The notes below the pieces were generated by a model. The model did no database searches and had not been told where the DNA came from. It worked only from the letters and a program-made list of their open reading frames with translations. From G965212025 sp965215765 (GTDB taxonomy: Bacteria; Pseudomonadota; Gammaproteobacteria; Poriferisulfidales; Oxydemutatoraceae), in NCBI GenBank assembly GCA_965215765.1, contig OZ244118.1, positions 2,542,001 to 2,606,000 of the forward strand: DNA of 64,000 nucleotides. Direction: 5' to 3'. Positions 31,307 to 41,883 of the stretch are shown piece after piece. The first letter of the stretch is position 1. Every line of letters begins with the position of its first letter. A program made the translations under genes and the position numbers.

Positions 31307-34300
31307 TCAGCGAACCATGCCACCCAAGAACGCTCTCAGGCGCAATTTCTTGACGTGATGCGGGCCGGGTCTCGGCGTTGTCGGGATCTCGGGATCCCAG
31401 TTGATAAACTGACTCACTCCTGGCAACTCAGCCACGCTGTCCCGGGGGAATGCCCGGACTTCGTACGCAACACCACCCTGCAACCCCGTAAATTCCGTCC
31501 TGACGGCTCCCCCGGGCGTCGGCATCGCAACAGACTGTTCCTCTATCAGTTCCCCGTATGAAAGCAGCTGTACCCGATACCCCAAGCCGAGCAATATTCC
31601 GTCAACCGGGGCTCCGAAATCAGCATGATCCACAGTGCGCCCGTAGCCATCATTTCCCGAATACTGCAAGTGTACCTGCACACGACCATTCGCCTTGTGC
31701 ATGAGTTGCATGGCCAATGTCCCCTCAAGAACGTCGAACAAAGTAAATGTTGCTGTGCTCATCACTCCCTCCCCGGCACGGTTGACTGCCCGGAGCGAAT
31801 AGCGTATCTGCTCTCCTCCTGTGTGCTTCTTGCGCAGCTGCGCCAAGGCATGGCCTGACAACACATAAGAAGTGGCGGTTCCTGTACCCGGGTGGCTTTT
31901 TCCGTCCACAAAAAGCTGGTAGCTGTCTATCGTCGCCCCGTTGCTGCTCGCCGCTCCCCAACTCAGGTTCACCCGATCTGCAGACTCCCATCTGGCTTGC
32001 AAGCCTGAAGGTCTGCCAGGCACCGCTATGGTGCTGAACGCGCTCCTGTTTTCAGATGCCTGGGCGGGTTCCCCGACGCCCGCCCGGTTGCGTGCATAGA
32101 CCTGTAACGAATAGCTTCTCTTCGGCAGCAAGTCGGTGATCTCAATCTCGGTGTCAAAAGCACCTGTCGGGGAAAAAGTCTCGGTGCTGCGTCCTGCGGC
32201 ACTCACAACCACCACGTAGCCAAAACCGGAGCCTGCAACGCGATCAAAAGAAGTCGCAAGCGCATCACCCGCCAAGTGAGCGCAATCGTCATGTCCCATG
32301 ATTGCCAACACCAGGCGCGCAGTGGTTTGGCCGGGCACCAGCTCCGTTATCGTTGTCGCGCCCGGAAGACCGGGCAAATAGAAGTAAGCGGCTGCCTGAT
32401 AGCCCGCGACACCTCCGTGCACAGCGCGAAGACGGTACGGGTGGGGGCAAGCCCCCTGGCTGTTTTTCCGAAACCCGGCCAGAAAATCTCCGTCGAAGTC
32501 AAAAGTCGGTGCTGTGACTTCCCGTATTGTTCCTGCCAGCTCAAGTTCGTAGGAATCAACCGCTGAACTTCCCGCCGCCCACGTGAAGCGCAGATGATCC
32601 GGAGATTCCCAGCTCACCGCCAAATCAACCGGTGCGGCAGGAATGTCGGCAAGCGCGCGCAGCAAGGGCAACGTGCGGGTATTGCCAAAATGCCAGGCTC
32701 CCGGTTCCCAGCCGGCATAAGTCGTGGCACCTGCGCATCTCTGCCCCGCCGCAGTCGGGCAACGCAACTGGGTCAGAGTGCGAGGTGAAGAGCCATCCGT
32801 TGAGCCATTGCCCACCAAAGATGCCTGTGCAGACACGGGTGCGTAACTGCGGTCAATCACCGCGTCCGGAGCAGAATAACCCGCCAGACTCCCGGTGCTG
32901 CCCGACTCCCCAACAACCCTGTTCACCGCATAGCTGTCCTGAATGCGGCGGATATTGCTTCCGACCAACCCCCCGGAGATGGAGCGACCCCGCACCTCAC
33001 CGAGTGCATAGCTCGCATGGACAGAACCGGAGTTGATGCCCGCCAGTCCGCCAACACGGCTATCTCCGCTGACCGACACGTCGGCATAGCTGTAGGCAAT
33101 GGTGCTTCCGCTGTAGCCGACCAGACCGCCGGCGCGCGAGCCGTCCACAGCGATGGCCGAACCTGTCGCGTAACAGTGCAAAATCGTGCTTCCCAGACTG
33201 TAGCCAACCAGACCGCCAGCATTGTCCCGCCCTTCACCCGAGACACGCACCGCCGCATCGGCACTGCTGTACAAAATAGCGGCTCCCAGAGCCAGACCAG
33301 CCAGACCACCGGCAGACTCAATCGCGCGTACTTGCGAAGCCCTCACCGTGCTACCCACGACCCGACCTTTTGCTTTCACATAACCGACCAGACCGCCGAC
33401 GTATCTGCCCCCGTCAACCTCGGCACTGGCACCACTGTCAATCAGTAATCCTCCGTTGCCACCCGCCAGCCCGCCAGCGTTGGCTCCGGCTCTGTTGCCG
33501 GAAACCTGTGCGGACTTCACGACGCTGTTCATGACGGTTCCGTCGTTAAAGCCGACCAGGGCTCCGACGCTGTTTTTTCCTTTTACCCACGCATCAACGA
33601 GCACCATCCCTTTGACGACCCCGCCTTCAGCGAGTCTGGAGAACAGGCCAATCGTGTTTGTTTCCGGGCGGTTAATGTACAGAGCAGAGATTTGTCGCCC
33701 TGCCCCGTCGAAAGTGCCTGAAAAAGGCTCTATCGGATGAAAGCCGGCACCGCCTGACCACCCCCGACTCGGGCTGGCGTCAATGTCTGCCACCTGCACA
33801 TAGTGAGCGTACAGATCAGAGCGCACATCCTGCAGTTGGCACAGCGTGGCAATTTGCCACGGGTTGGTGCTGCTGCCGTCACCCGATGCACTCTTCAGAC
33901 CCTTGCCGGCGCATTCCGGAAAGCGGGTCACCGTCCGGAACGTTGACGGCGATCCGGTGCCCACCGAGTTATGGGCGAAGGCTTCCAGCCGATATTCAAA
34001 GGCACTCTTAAGCTCCGCAAATTCCATCGTGACCGGGTTCAGAGGATTCCCCGGCGGAATGTCGCGTTCTTCAACCAGCTCCCCGGACGCATACAGGCGT
34101 ATTCGGTAAGCCAGGTGCAAAGCCATGGCTTCCGCTGACGCTGCGTAATCAGCGTCAACCGGCCTGCGGCCATAGCCGTCATTGGCCGGGGCTGTAAAGC
34201 TGAGTCTCAGCGTGGAAACCCCTGGCACCACGCGCACACCAGTCAGAGAACCGGGAACATCCAGCAGGCGCACGGAAACACGGGCAGCTTCGCCAATACC

Positions 34301-37300
34301 ATAAAGGTTGTAGCCACGAACCGTTAAAAAAAGCGTATTCCCGCCTTCATGACGGGAGCGAAGCTTCTGCAACCAGTCCGATCCTCCGACGTAATACAAC
34401 GATGCGGTTTCCTCAGCAGCGATCGATAGAGCCTCAATCCGGTAAGCGATCAGTTCTCTGGCGTGAAGCGGAGGCTCCCAACGCAGCAACAAGGAAGACG
34501 GGGATTTCCATTGTGCCTGCAGGCGCAAGGGTTTGCCAGAAGTCTCAAAGCCCCGCAGAACCGGCAGCGTCCTGTAATCGCCAAAGGACCAGATCTCGGC
34601 ACTCCAGCCAAAGTACGTTGACCTTCCCGCACACGCCAGGCCGGGGGCGGTGGGGCAACTCAGCTGCTGCAGCGTCCGCAAGGAGACTGATCCCTGCCCG
34701 ACGTCATCTGCCACAAAAGGCATGCCGCCACCATTGCCGCGAGGCAACTCTGCTGCGTAGCTGTTGACAATGCCTCCCGGACTGCTGCCGGCAAAGCTTC
34801 CAGGCTGCCCGGCTCCGGACACCGACCCTGCCGCATAGCTGCGGCTGACGGTGCCCTGATTGTTTGCCACAAGACCCGCGACCAGACCTTCCCCGGTCAC
34901 AAAAGCTGTTGTGTAACTGTCAGTCACCGAACCCTGGTTGTCTGCGACCAGACCACCCGACTGAACTGCTCCTGACACCGAGCCTCCGGCGTAGCTTGTG
35001 TCAATACTCCCGCCTGCCAGATTTCTTCCGACCAGACCACCCGCGACCTGGCCTCCCGACTCTGTCGTCAACTGAGCCGCGCTGCCGCTGATCGTGCCTG
35101 CGTTGATGCCGACGAGTCCTCCCGCCACTTGCCCGCCAAAAAGTGAGCCCGTTGCGCCGCTGTTCACGATCCTTCCTCCCTCGTTCCTGCCCACCAAGGC
35201 TCCCACGTTGACGCTTCCCCAAAGCTGCGCGTTAACCAGCACCACTTGCTGCAATAACCCGCCCTGAAGCTGTGCAAACATGCCGACATCTTCCAGTGCC
35301 TCAGAGCGCACCTTTAAATGAAAAATCCGAAAACCGGCACCATCAAGGGAACCGGAAAAATCAGCAATCGACGCAAAGCCTTCTCCGGCTCGCCAGTCCC
35401 GGGATGGACCTGCCTCAATATCGCCTGCCAGCCGGTAGTGGGCTGCGGGGGCAGAGCGAATGTCCTGCAATTGACACAGCGTGGCAATCTGCCAGGGATC
35501 GTCCTCGCTGCCCGAGCTGCCCAAACCACCTGCCGATGCCACGGCTTCCCCGTCGCACTGCCAGGGACGGGTAAATGCCGACAGGAAAAATGACGATCCT
35601 TCTCCAGTCCTGTTATAGGGCGTCGCCTCTACTTCATAACGGCTATCGCTTGCCAGACCCGAAAATTCCACAGCCGCAGATGTTTCGCCGGCTGCGTGTA
35701 CAAGCTCCCGTTCCTGCACCAGTTCTCCCCCGGCGTACAACTGTACCCGGTAGCCCAGACCTGCGGAAATCCCGACACCCGTATATCCGTAAGCCGGGTC
35801 TCCCGGTGATTGGCCGTAGCCGTCGTCAGCCGGAGCCATAAGCAACACCTGTAGCGAAAATGCCTGCGCCGATGCCCGAACAACCGTCAATTTGCCTGGG
35901 GCTCTCAGCAGCCTGATCGCAACCGTCGTCGCTTCGCTCATGCCATGGCGGTTATATCCACGTACGCTGGCTTGCAAGGTACTGCCCCTATATTCGGAAC
36001 GGAGGCTTTGCACCAGGCGCCTGCTGAACGTAAAAGACTCGGATCCCGTTTCCAGGGAATACCCTGCCACCTCCACCCAATAGCCGGCGTTCAGGCTTCC
36101 TGTTTTCGCGGCTGTCCAGCTCAGTTCCAGATCACCTTCCAGGTTCCATTTCACCTGCAGGCGCGAAGGGGGAGCAGGTGGCACTGCTCGCAGGGCGCGA
36201 TGAACCGGAAGCGTCTGCCCGTCCCCGAAATACCAGACCTGGGTGCTCCAGCCGGAGTAACTGACCGCTCCCTGGCATGTATCTCCCGGCAAAAGAGGGC
36301 ACTGTAATTGCGCCAGCGTGCGGGAAAAGTTGTTTTCTGTGGCATCCTCTTCCCCGCTGCCCACGAGTTCCAGCGCACTGCTGCCGACACCCTGCTCCAA
36401 GGCGTAATTCGCAGCCATATCGGTGCCGTTGGAATGCCCCACCAGTGTGCCTGCCTGATTGTTCCCGCTGACCAGACCTGCCGCATAACTGTCGTCAATC
36501 CTGCTGTTTCTGCCGTAGTAGCGCTCACTGTCTCCCACCAGCCCGCCCACCTGCTCATTTCCGCTTACCGAACCAGTCGCATAACTGTCCTCAATCGAGC
36601 CGGATCTGCTTTCTCCCACCAGGCCACCTACCCACCCATTTCCGCTGACCGCCCCGGTCGCATGGCTTCTGAGGATTGGCCCTGAACTGATGCCCGCCAG
36701 ACCTCCCACATAACTCCCTTCACCGATAACCGAGCTGTCCGAGTGGCTGTCAACTATGGAATTGGCATTGTGGTGTACGCCAACCAGTCCGCCCACAATT
36801 CCTGTTCCGCTGACCGCTCCTGCCGAATAAGAGCCGCTTATAGGGCCGTAGCTGGAACTTGCCAGCCCGCCCACAGAATAACGCCCGCTCACCGTTGACT
36901 GCGCGTGGCTGTGATAGATCGAAGCTTCGTTGAGCCCCACCAACCCACCAACAAGATCTGTTCCGCTCACACTTCCTTTCGCGTGCGAACTGCGTATCCT
37001 CGCGCCCCGCGCATTCCAGCCCACCAGTCCGCCTATTGTGTTGCCGTGCCACCGGACAGCGGTCGTTCCGACAACGGTGGACTCCGAATGGCTGAGCTCG
37101 ATCAGCCCATGGTTCTCACCCGCTACTCCTCCCACACGTCTCCGACCGCCTATCAGCCCCGTCACCGTGCTGCCCTTGATGCTTCCATTTGCCGCAACGC
37201 GTCCTGCCAGGGCACCTACCTCATCTCTGCCCTGCACCGTAACATTCACGAGTGCCAGCCTTTGCAGGGCACCCCCGCTGAGCCTCCCGAACAGCCCGAC

Positions 37301-40300
37301 ATGGTCTGCTTGCCCAGGATTGATCAAAAGACTCAGAATGCTGTGACCACTCCCGTCAAGAGAACCGGAAAATGATTCAATCGGTGAGAAGCCCTTTCCG
37401 TCCCGCCACTCGTGGCTTTGCTTCGCGTCTATATCGTTTGCCAGCCGATAATCAGCTGCCGTGTCGTAACGTATTTCATGCAACTGGCAAAGTGAGCCAA
37501 CCTGCCAGGGGTCATCCTCGCTGCCAGAGCCCGCTGCCGTTATCACCGCTGCCTGTGGGCACACGCCAACGTAGGTGAAAATCGGTGCTATCACCGTTGT
37601 TGGGCCTGCGCCCGCCTTGTTTCTGGCAAATACTCGGACTTCGTACCTGGAACCACCTTCCAGGCCTGAAAATTCCACTACGGTCGTGCTTGACCATTCC
37701 TGCTGTGTCATGCGCCGCTCTTCTTTCAACAGGCTTTTTGAAAACAGTTGCACGTGGTATGCGAGATCCAGAGCAATTCTGCCTGCCGGCTTCCCGTACG
37801 CGCTGCTACCCGGAGCGCGTCCGTAGCCGTCATCATCTGCCTCGGTAATGGTGACCCGTACTGTTGACAGCCCCGAAGCTGTCTGAGTCCCCACCTCCCC
37901 CGGAACTTTCATCAAATAAAAACTTCCCGACGCTGCATCTCCCGCAACGCCTCCTTTTACGCCGCGTATGGAATAATGGATTTCACTGCCGCTGGCGTGA
38001 CGCTCACGCAATTCAGCCATCAATGTATCGTCAAGCGCGAAACGAGGTTCCTTGGTGTCTCGAATGATTCCGCCCACCTCCACCTCAAAGGAACTCACGG
38101 CAACTCCTTGATGCCACCCCCACTGCAGCGTCAATCTACCCGTCGAATCCCGGCTTGCCTGGACTGCAAGCGGTGCAGAGGGGACACCCGTAAGCGCCCG
38201 GAGCACAGGCAACACGCGGGAGTGCCCGAAATGCCAAATTCGCGTATCCCAATCCAGATATACACCAGCTGCCCGGCAAAGATTGACGGGCAATATCGAA
38301 CACTTCATTTGTTCCAAAGTGCGCAAAGCACTGCCCTGTACTGTGCCGTCATTCCCGCCCACGAGGCTGTCCCCGTCGCCCAGCTTACTGGCATAACTGC
38401 GGTCTATCGTGCCACCGTTGACTCCGACCAGCCTGCCCGGCAAATCAGTTCCGCCTACAGCACTGGTGCTGTAGGCACTTCTGACCGTACCGCTGTTTTC
38501 GCCGACCAGACCGCCTGTCTGACTGCCTCCGGTCACTACGCCTCGTGCATAACTGTTACTGATGGTTCCCTTGTTTACTCCCGCCAGTCCGCCTGTCTGA
38601 CTGCCTCCGGTCACAGTGCCTTGTGCATAACTGTTACTGATGGTTCCCTTGTTTACTCCCGCCAGTCCACCTGTCTGACTGCCTCCGGTCACAGTGCCTT
38701 GTGCGTAGCTGTTCACGATACTGATCCTGCTTTCGTTCACGCCCACCAGTCCGCCTGTCTGACTGCCTCCGGTCACTGTGCATTGTGCGTAGCTGTTGCT
38801 GATGCTTCCTTTGTTTTTGCCGACCAGGCCGCCGACCTTATCCTTTCCGCGCACACGTGCATGCACGTTTGTATGGCTGTTCACGATACTGGCGTAGTAG
38901 CCCTCGCTCACTCCCACCAGACCACCTACCTGACTGTCTCCGGTCACTGTGCCTTGTGCGTAGCTGCCACTGATGCTTCCCTTGTTTTCGCCGACCAGGC
39001 CACCCACCTGACTGTCTCCGGTCACTGTGCCTAGTATGAAGCTGTCACTGATGCTTCCTGCGTTACTGCCGACCAGACCCCCGACCTGGTTCTTTCCACG
39101 TACTTTCCGATACGCAAAGCTATCCATGATTCTGGCGTTTTTCTGGTTCACACCCACCAGACCGCCTACCTGACTGTCTCCGAACACTGTGCTTAGTGCG
39201 GAGCCGACGCTGTTGCTGATGCTTCCCCAGTTTTCGCCGACCAGGCCCCCGACCTTGTTCTTTCCACGTACTAGTCCCTCGCTGTAGCTACCCACGATGC
39301 TGGCTTCGTTCACACCCACCAAGCCCCCAACCCCGGGGGCTGCTCCGACAACCTTGTTATTCGTGTGGCTGCCACTGATGGTGCCGCCAAGGTGCCAACC
39401 CACCAGACCACCCACGTAGCCCCTCCCTACGGTATGAGTCCCGGTCACATTTCCAGTCGCATGGCTGGAAGTGACCGAACCCATGTTTTTGCCCACCAGA
39501 CCTCCGACTTGATTGCCTCCTGTTACTCCCCCCGACGCATGACTGCCCACAATCGTGCCACCGTCATTCTGACCCACCAGACCGCCGGAAACCCATGTGT
39601 TGCGAGAATTCTCCCCAACCCTTACCGTCGCTATGCTGTTGCGAATGACACCGCCCCGATTCAGGCCAACCAGCCCACCGATGGTTTTGCCCCCGTCAAC
39701 CTTGCCATCAACCTCGCTGTCCTCAATCGTCCCCTGATCGTTCAGCCCAACCAGAGAACCGACATTCGCTCCGCCTTTCGTCAAAAAATTCACCAGCTTC
39801 ACACGCTTCAGCAAGCCACCCTGCAGCGTGCCAAACAGCCCTATATTCTCGAATGCTTCGTCTGCCGTGTTGACCTTCAAATTGGAAATTTGGTAACCGT
39901 TGCCATCGTAAGTGCCAGAAAAATCCTTGATCGGTGTAAAACCGTTTTTCCAGCCATGCGTCATCGTCGTTGCGTCTATATCCTTGATCTGGACGTAGTG
40001 CGACCGGGACGATGCTTCCACACCGCGCAAATGGCACAGGTTTTCTACCTGATAGGGATCATTTTCAGTTCCGGAACCTGCCATGGTTTGCAAACTTGCA
40101 GAACACGCGAGTTCAGGATCCATATAGGGAAATTGGCTGTTGTTGTAATAGGTGTCTCCGTAATTGAGAGTGTTGAAGGCTCTTTCGTTCTCGTAAATCG
40201 CGCCCATTCCATAAGCGTATACAGTGCACTCAGAACCCTCCGCGGCGGGCACGGAAGTTTGAACCCCCGCTATCAAACCTGTTTTTTTATAAAATGCGGC

Positions 40301-41671
40301 TGCGCCGGACGATCCATGCGTAAGAGAGATGCCCGTATACGTTAAACTCATATACCCGCAAATCACCCCTTCACAGAAAGGCGGTCTGGCTGTTTTGCCT
40401 CCGTAGAGCGTGTACATCCATTCGAAGGGATCCGAACTTACATATTCACCCCACTGCTGAGGCTTGTTACCGGAATGGTGTACGGAGTAACCACTGAAAG
40501 TGTCGTTGGTGCGGGTCTCCCACCCCAGCAATTTATAATTTCCGTGCCCGAGAAACGTCCCGTCAAGGCGCATAATCGCCCAATCCCCACCCTCATCTCC
40601 CGGCTGTATGGCTCCTCCTGCCACGTATGTCGCGCCAAAGGCAACGGAATTGCCAGGAATCCTGACGAAGACTCGCAAAAACGGTTTGTGTTCAGCATCA
40701 TGCTCAAAGCCTAAATTAGCACCTAAATCACCGAAAATATGAAATACTGTCAGAATGTAGGGAGCATCATCTCCCGATTTATTTTTTATAAAAGTCCCAG
40801 TCCCGCAAATACCAAATGCGCCAAGATAACGGTACAGGCAAACACTTACGACACCTTTGGACGCATCCCGCACGTAAGCCGGGCTGTCGCTGTTTACATA
40901 GACGTTGTTATTACTAAACACGTCAGTGAGGAGGTCTGCGCGCTCGCAACTGCCGGCTTGCCTCCGAGGTGCCAGGTTCCTGATTCCCTCTCCGTATAAA
41001 ACCCCGTTGTTATCCTTGAATGTGTGGCTCACTTTTTCGACCGAAAAAGGAAAATCGCCTGGCTCCAGGTGGTAACTGTCCGGAACCCAAAACTCTATGA
41101 CAACGGTATCACCAGACACCGGGAACGCCACAAAACCGTCATCATCACGTGACAAGCCGCGTCCCGTGTACTCTACGACCTCTTGATTGCTGTCTCCGGC
41201 GAGGGCATAGACATTCACCGACATACCCGGGTCAAGGGGAAAACCAGAGAAATGTAACCACAGCCGCAGGGCAGACGGTGAGCGAATCTGCGCCTGCCAG
41301 ACATCAAGGCCATCTTCCTGTTTGACCAGCGCCCAGTTGGAACGCCTTAACCGGACGTCCCGGGCAATACTGGTGTAGTTGACCGTTGTCGCACGGAGCA
41401 GTTCACGAATTTGCTCTTGTTCCCGGGTGCTGAAAGACCCCAAGTCCAGTTGCTGTGCGCGGTCAGGATACAGGGTTCGAGTGGCTTCCCGGGCATTCCT
41501 CACCTCCGAAAAGGGATAGGACGCATAGCCTTGATCTGCCAGAGATTCCTGATCCTGGCCGAAAACGAGTGAGCTTGACGTGATGATGGATACACCCACA
41601 AGCAACCACTTCAGCCAACCATGGCCGCCGGAAATCTGCGTATCCGGAAGTCTGAAACCTGCTTTTTTCAT
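31307..41671 (-). CDS. Giant secreted protease/GLUG/FN3 protein, paralog D (3454 aa)
   Basis: First gene of the tandem set in transcription order. Signal peptide (1-38), N-terminal domain, and protease with H311 (TVFH), D363 (GGDWAI) and S455 (GSSGAA). The two residues after the GxSG motif differ from B and C. Four GLUG/FN3 supermodules follow, with about 17 GLUG repeats in supermodule 1. The second FN3 domain of each pair carries a conserved DDGYG or NDGYG insertion, as in the other paralogs. Conserved Cys pairs frame each supermodule. The C-terminal FN3 tail and basic end are almost identical to those of B and C. Predicted exported protease with long repetitive stalk; target and secretion route not visible. 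Confidence 0.9.
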   Translation of the reverse strand: MKKAGFRLPDTQISGGHGWLKWLLVGVSIITSSSLVFGQDQESLADQGYASYPFSEVRNAREATRTLYPDRAQQLDLGSFSTREQEQIRELLRATTVNYTSIARDVRLRRSNWALVKQEDGLDVWQAQIRSPSALRLWLHFSGFPLDPGMSVNVYALAGDSNQEVVEYTGRGLSRDDDGFVAFPVSGDTVVIEFWVPDSYHLEPGDFPFSVEKVSHTFKDNNGVLYGEGIRNLAPRRQAGSCERADLLTDVFSNNNVYVNSDSPAYVRDASKGVVSVCLYRYLGAFGICGTGTFIKNKSGDDAPYILTVFHIFGDLGANLGFEHDAEHKPFLRVFVRIPGNSVAFGATYVAGGAIQPGDEGGDWAIMRLDGTFLGHGNYKLLGWETRTNDTFSGYSVHHSGNKPQQWGEYVSSDPFEWMYTLYGGKTARPPFCEGVICGYMSLTYTGISLTHGSSGAAAFYKKTGLIAGVQTSVPAAEGSECTVYAYGMGAIYENERAFNTLNYGDTYYNNSQFPYMDPELACSASLQTMAGSGTENDPYQVENLCHLRGVEASSRSHYVQIKDIDATTMTHGWKNGFTPIKDFSGTYDGNGYQISNLKVNTADEAFENIGLFGTLQGGLLKRVKLVNFLTKGGANVGSLVGLNDQGTIEDSEVDGKVDGGKTIGGLVGLNRGGVIRNSIATVRVGENSRNTWVSGGLVGQNDGGTIVGSHASGGVTGGNQVGGLVGKNMGSVTSSHATGNVTGTHTVGRGYVGGLVGWHLGGTISGSHTNNKVVGAAPGVGGLVGVNEASIVGSYSEGLVRGKNKVGGLVGENWGSISNSVGSALSTVFGDSQVGGLVGVNQKNARIMDSFAYRKVRGKNQVGGLVGSNAGSISDSFILGTVTGDSQVGGLVGENKGSISGSYAQGTVTGDSQVGGLVGVSEGYYASIVNSHTNVHARVRGKDKVGGLVGKNKGSISNSYAQCTVTGGSQTGGLVGVNESRISIVNSYAQGTVTGGSQTGGLAGVNKGTISNSYAQGTVTGGSQTGGLAGVNKGTISNSYARGVVTGGSQTGGLVGENSGTVRSAYSTSAVGGTDLPGRLVGVNGGTIDRSYASKLGDGDSLVGGNDGTVQGSALRTLEQMKCSILPVNLCRAAGVYLDWDTRIWHFGHSRVLPVLRALTGVPSAPLAVQASRDSTGRLTLQWGWHQGVAVSSFEVEVGGIIRDTKEPRFALDDTLMAELRERHASGSEIHYSIRGVKGGVAGDAASGSFYLMKVPGEVGTQTASGLSTVRVTITEADDDGYGRAPGSSAYGKPAGRIALDLAYHVQLFSKSLLKEERRMTQQEWSSTTVVEFSGLEGGSRYEVRVFARNKAGAGPTTVIAPIFTYVGVCPQAAVITAAGSGSEDDPWQVGSLCQLHEIRYDTAADYRLANDIDAKQSHEWRDGKGFSPIESFSGSLDGSGHSILSLLINPGQADHVGLFGRLSGGALQRLALVNVTVQGRDEVGALAGRVAANGSIKGSTVTGLIGGRRRVGGVAGENHGLIELSHSESTVVGTTAVRWHGNTIGGLVGWNARGARIRSSHAKGSVSGTDLVGGLVGLNEASIYHSHAQSTVSGRYSVGGLASSSYGPISGSYSAGAVSGTGIVGGLVGVHHNANSIVDSHSDSSVIGEGSYVGGLAGISSGPILRSHATGAVSGNGWVGGLVGESRSGSIEDSYATGSVSGNEQVGGLVGDSERYYGRNSRIDDSYAAGLVSGNNQAGTLVGHSNGTDMAANYALEQGVGSSALELVGSGEEDATENNFSRTLAQLQCPLLPGDTCQGAVSYSGWSTQVWYFGDGQTLPVHRALRAVPPAPPSRLQVKWNLEGDLELSWTAAKTGSLNAGYWVEVAGYSLETGSESFTFSRRLVQSLRSEYRGSTLQASVRGYNRHGMSEATTVAIRLLRAPGKLTVVRASAQAFSLQVLLMAPADDGYGQSPGDPAYGYTGVGISAGLGYRVQLYAGGELVQERELVHAAGETSAAVEFSGLASDSRYEVEATPYNRTGEGSSFFLSAFTRPWQCDGEAVASAGGLGSSGSEDDPWQIATLCQLQDIRSAPAAHYRLAGDIEAGPSRDWRAGEGFASIADFSGSLDGAGFRIFHLKVRSEALEDVGMFAQLQGGLLQQVVLVNAQLWGSVNVGALVGRNEGGRIVNSGATGSLFGGQVAGGLVGINAGTISGSAAQLTTESGGQVAGGLVGRNLAGGSIDTSYAGGSVSGAVQSGGLVADNQGSVTDSYTTAFVTGEGLVAGLVANNQGTVSRSYAAGSVSGAGQPGSFAGSSPGGIVNSYAAELPRGNGGGMPFVADDVGQGSVSLRTLQQLSCPTAPGLACAGRSTYFGWSAEIWSFGDYRTLPVLRGFETSGKPLRLQAQWKSPSSLLLRWEPPLHARELIAYRIEALSIAAEETASLYYVGGSDWLQKLRSRHEGGNTLFLTVRGYNLYGIGEAARVSVRLLDVPGSLTGVRVVPGVSTLRLSFTAPANDGYGRRPVDADYAASAEAMALHLAYRIRLYASGELVEERDIPPGNPLNPVTMEFAELKSAFEYRLEAFAHNSVGTGSPSTFRTVTRFPECAGKGLKSASGDGSSTNPWQIATLCQLQDVRSDLYAHYVQVADIDASPSRGWSGGAGFHPIEPFSGTFDGAGRQISALYINRPETNTIGLFSRLAEGGVVKGMVLVDAWVKGKNSVGALVGFNDGTVMNSVVKSAQVSGNRAGANAGGLAGGNGGLLIDSGASAEVDGGRYVGGLVGYVKAKGRVVGSTVRASQVRAIESAGGLAGLALGAAILYSSADAAVRVSGEGRDNAGGLVGYSLGSTILHCYATGSAIAVDGSRAGGLVGYSGSTIAYSYADVSVSGDSRVGGLAGINSGSVHASYALGEVRGRSISGGLVGSNIRRIQDSYAVNRVVGESGSTGSLAGYSAPDAVIDRSYAPVSAQASLVGNGSTDGSSPRTLTQLRCPTAAGQRCAGATTYAGWEPGAWHFGNTRTLPLLRALADIPAAPVDLAVSWESPDHLRFTWAAGSSAVDSYELELAGTIREVTAPTFDFDGDFLAGFRKNSQGACPHPYRLRAVHGGVAGYQAAAYFYLPGLPGATTITELVPGQTTARLVLAIMGHDDCAHLAGDALATSFDRVAGSGFGYVVVVSAAGRSTETFSPTGAFDTEIEITDLLPKRSYSLQVYARNRAGVGEPAQASENRSAFSTIAVPGRPSGLQARWESADRVNLSWGAASSNGATIDSYQLFVDGKSHPGTGTATSYVLSGHALAQLRKKHTGGEQIRYSLRAVNRAGEGVMSTATFTLFDVLEGTLAMQLMHKANGRVQVHLQYSGNDGYGRTVDHADFGAPVDGILLGLGYRVQLLSYGELIEEQSVAMPTPGGAVRTEFTGLQGGVAYEVRAFPRDSVAELPGVSQFINWDPEIPTTPRPGPHHVKKLRLRAFLGGMVR
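38480..39330 (-). repeat. 78-bp GLUG repeats inside paralog D
   Basis: In-frame 26-codon units with GGLAGVNKGTISNSYAQG-type sequence; adjacent units near 38,560-38,720 are almost identical. Longer variants carry an insertion ending in a KNQ or KDK segment. Confidence 0.75.
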
Positions 41672-41854
41672 TGTGAATGCCTACGAGCCATGCGGGCAAA
41701 GAGAAGAGAGCATAACCCGCCTGCGACATAAAATTCCTGCCACCACATTCGCTACCTGTTCTCCATGGCTGACGCACTGAGCGATCCCCTGACCTTCACT
41801 CACTCTCTGATGTCTCAGCACGGCTGTACGCGCCGAAAAATCATTAGTGGGTCA

Positions 41855-41883
41855 ATTATACAAAATAGTGCCCAATCCGGCAA
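41855..41883 (-). promoter_or_regulatory. Promoter D of giant genes
   Basis: TTGCCG, 17 nt, perfect TATAAT on the minus strand, about 185 nt before the ATG at 41671. Between start and promoter lies the conserved leader, which in D, B and C ends with a seven-codon frame (MARKHSQ or MARRHSQ) whose TGA overlaps the giant-gene ATG. Confidence 0.7.
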
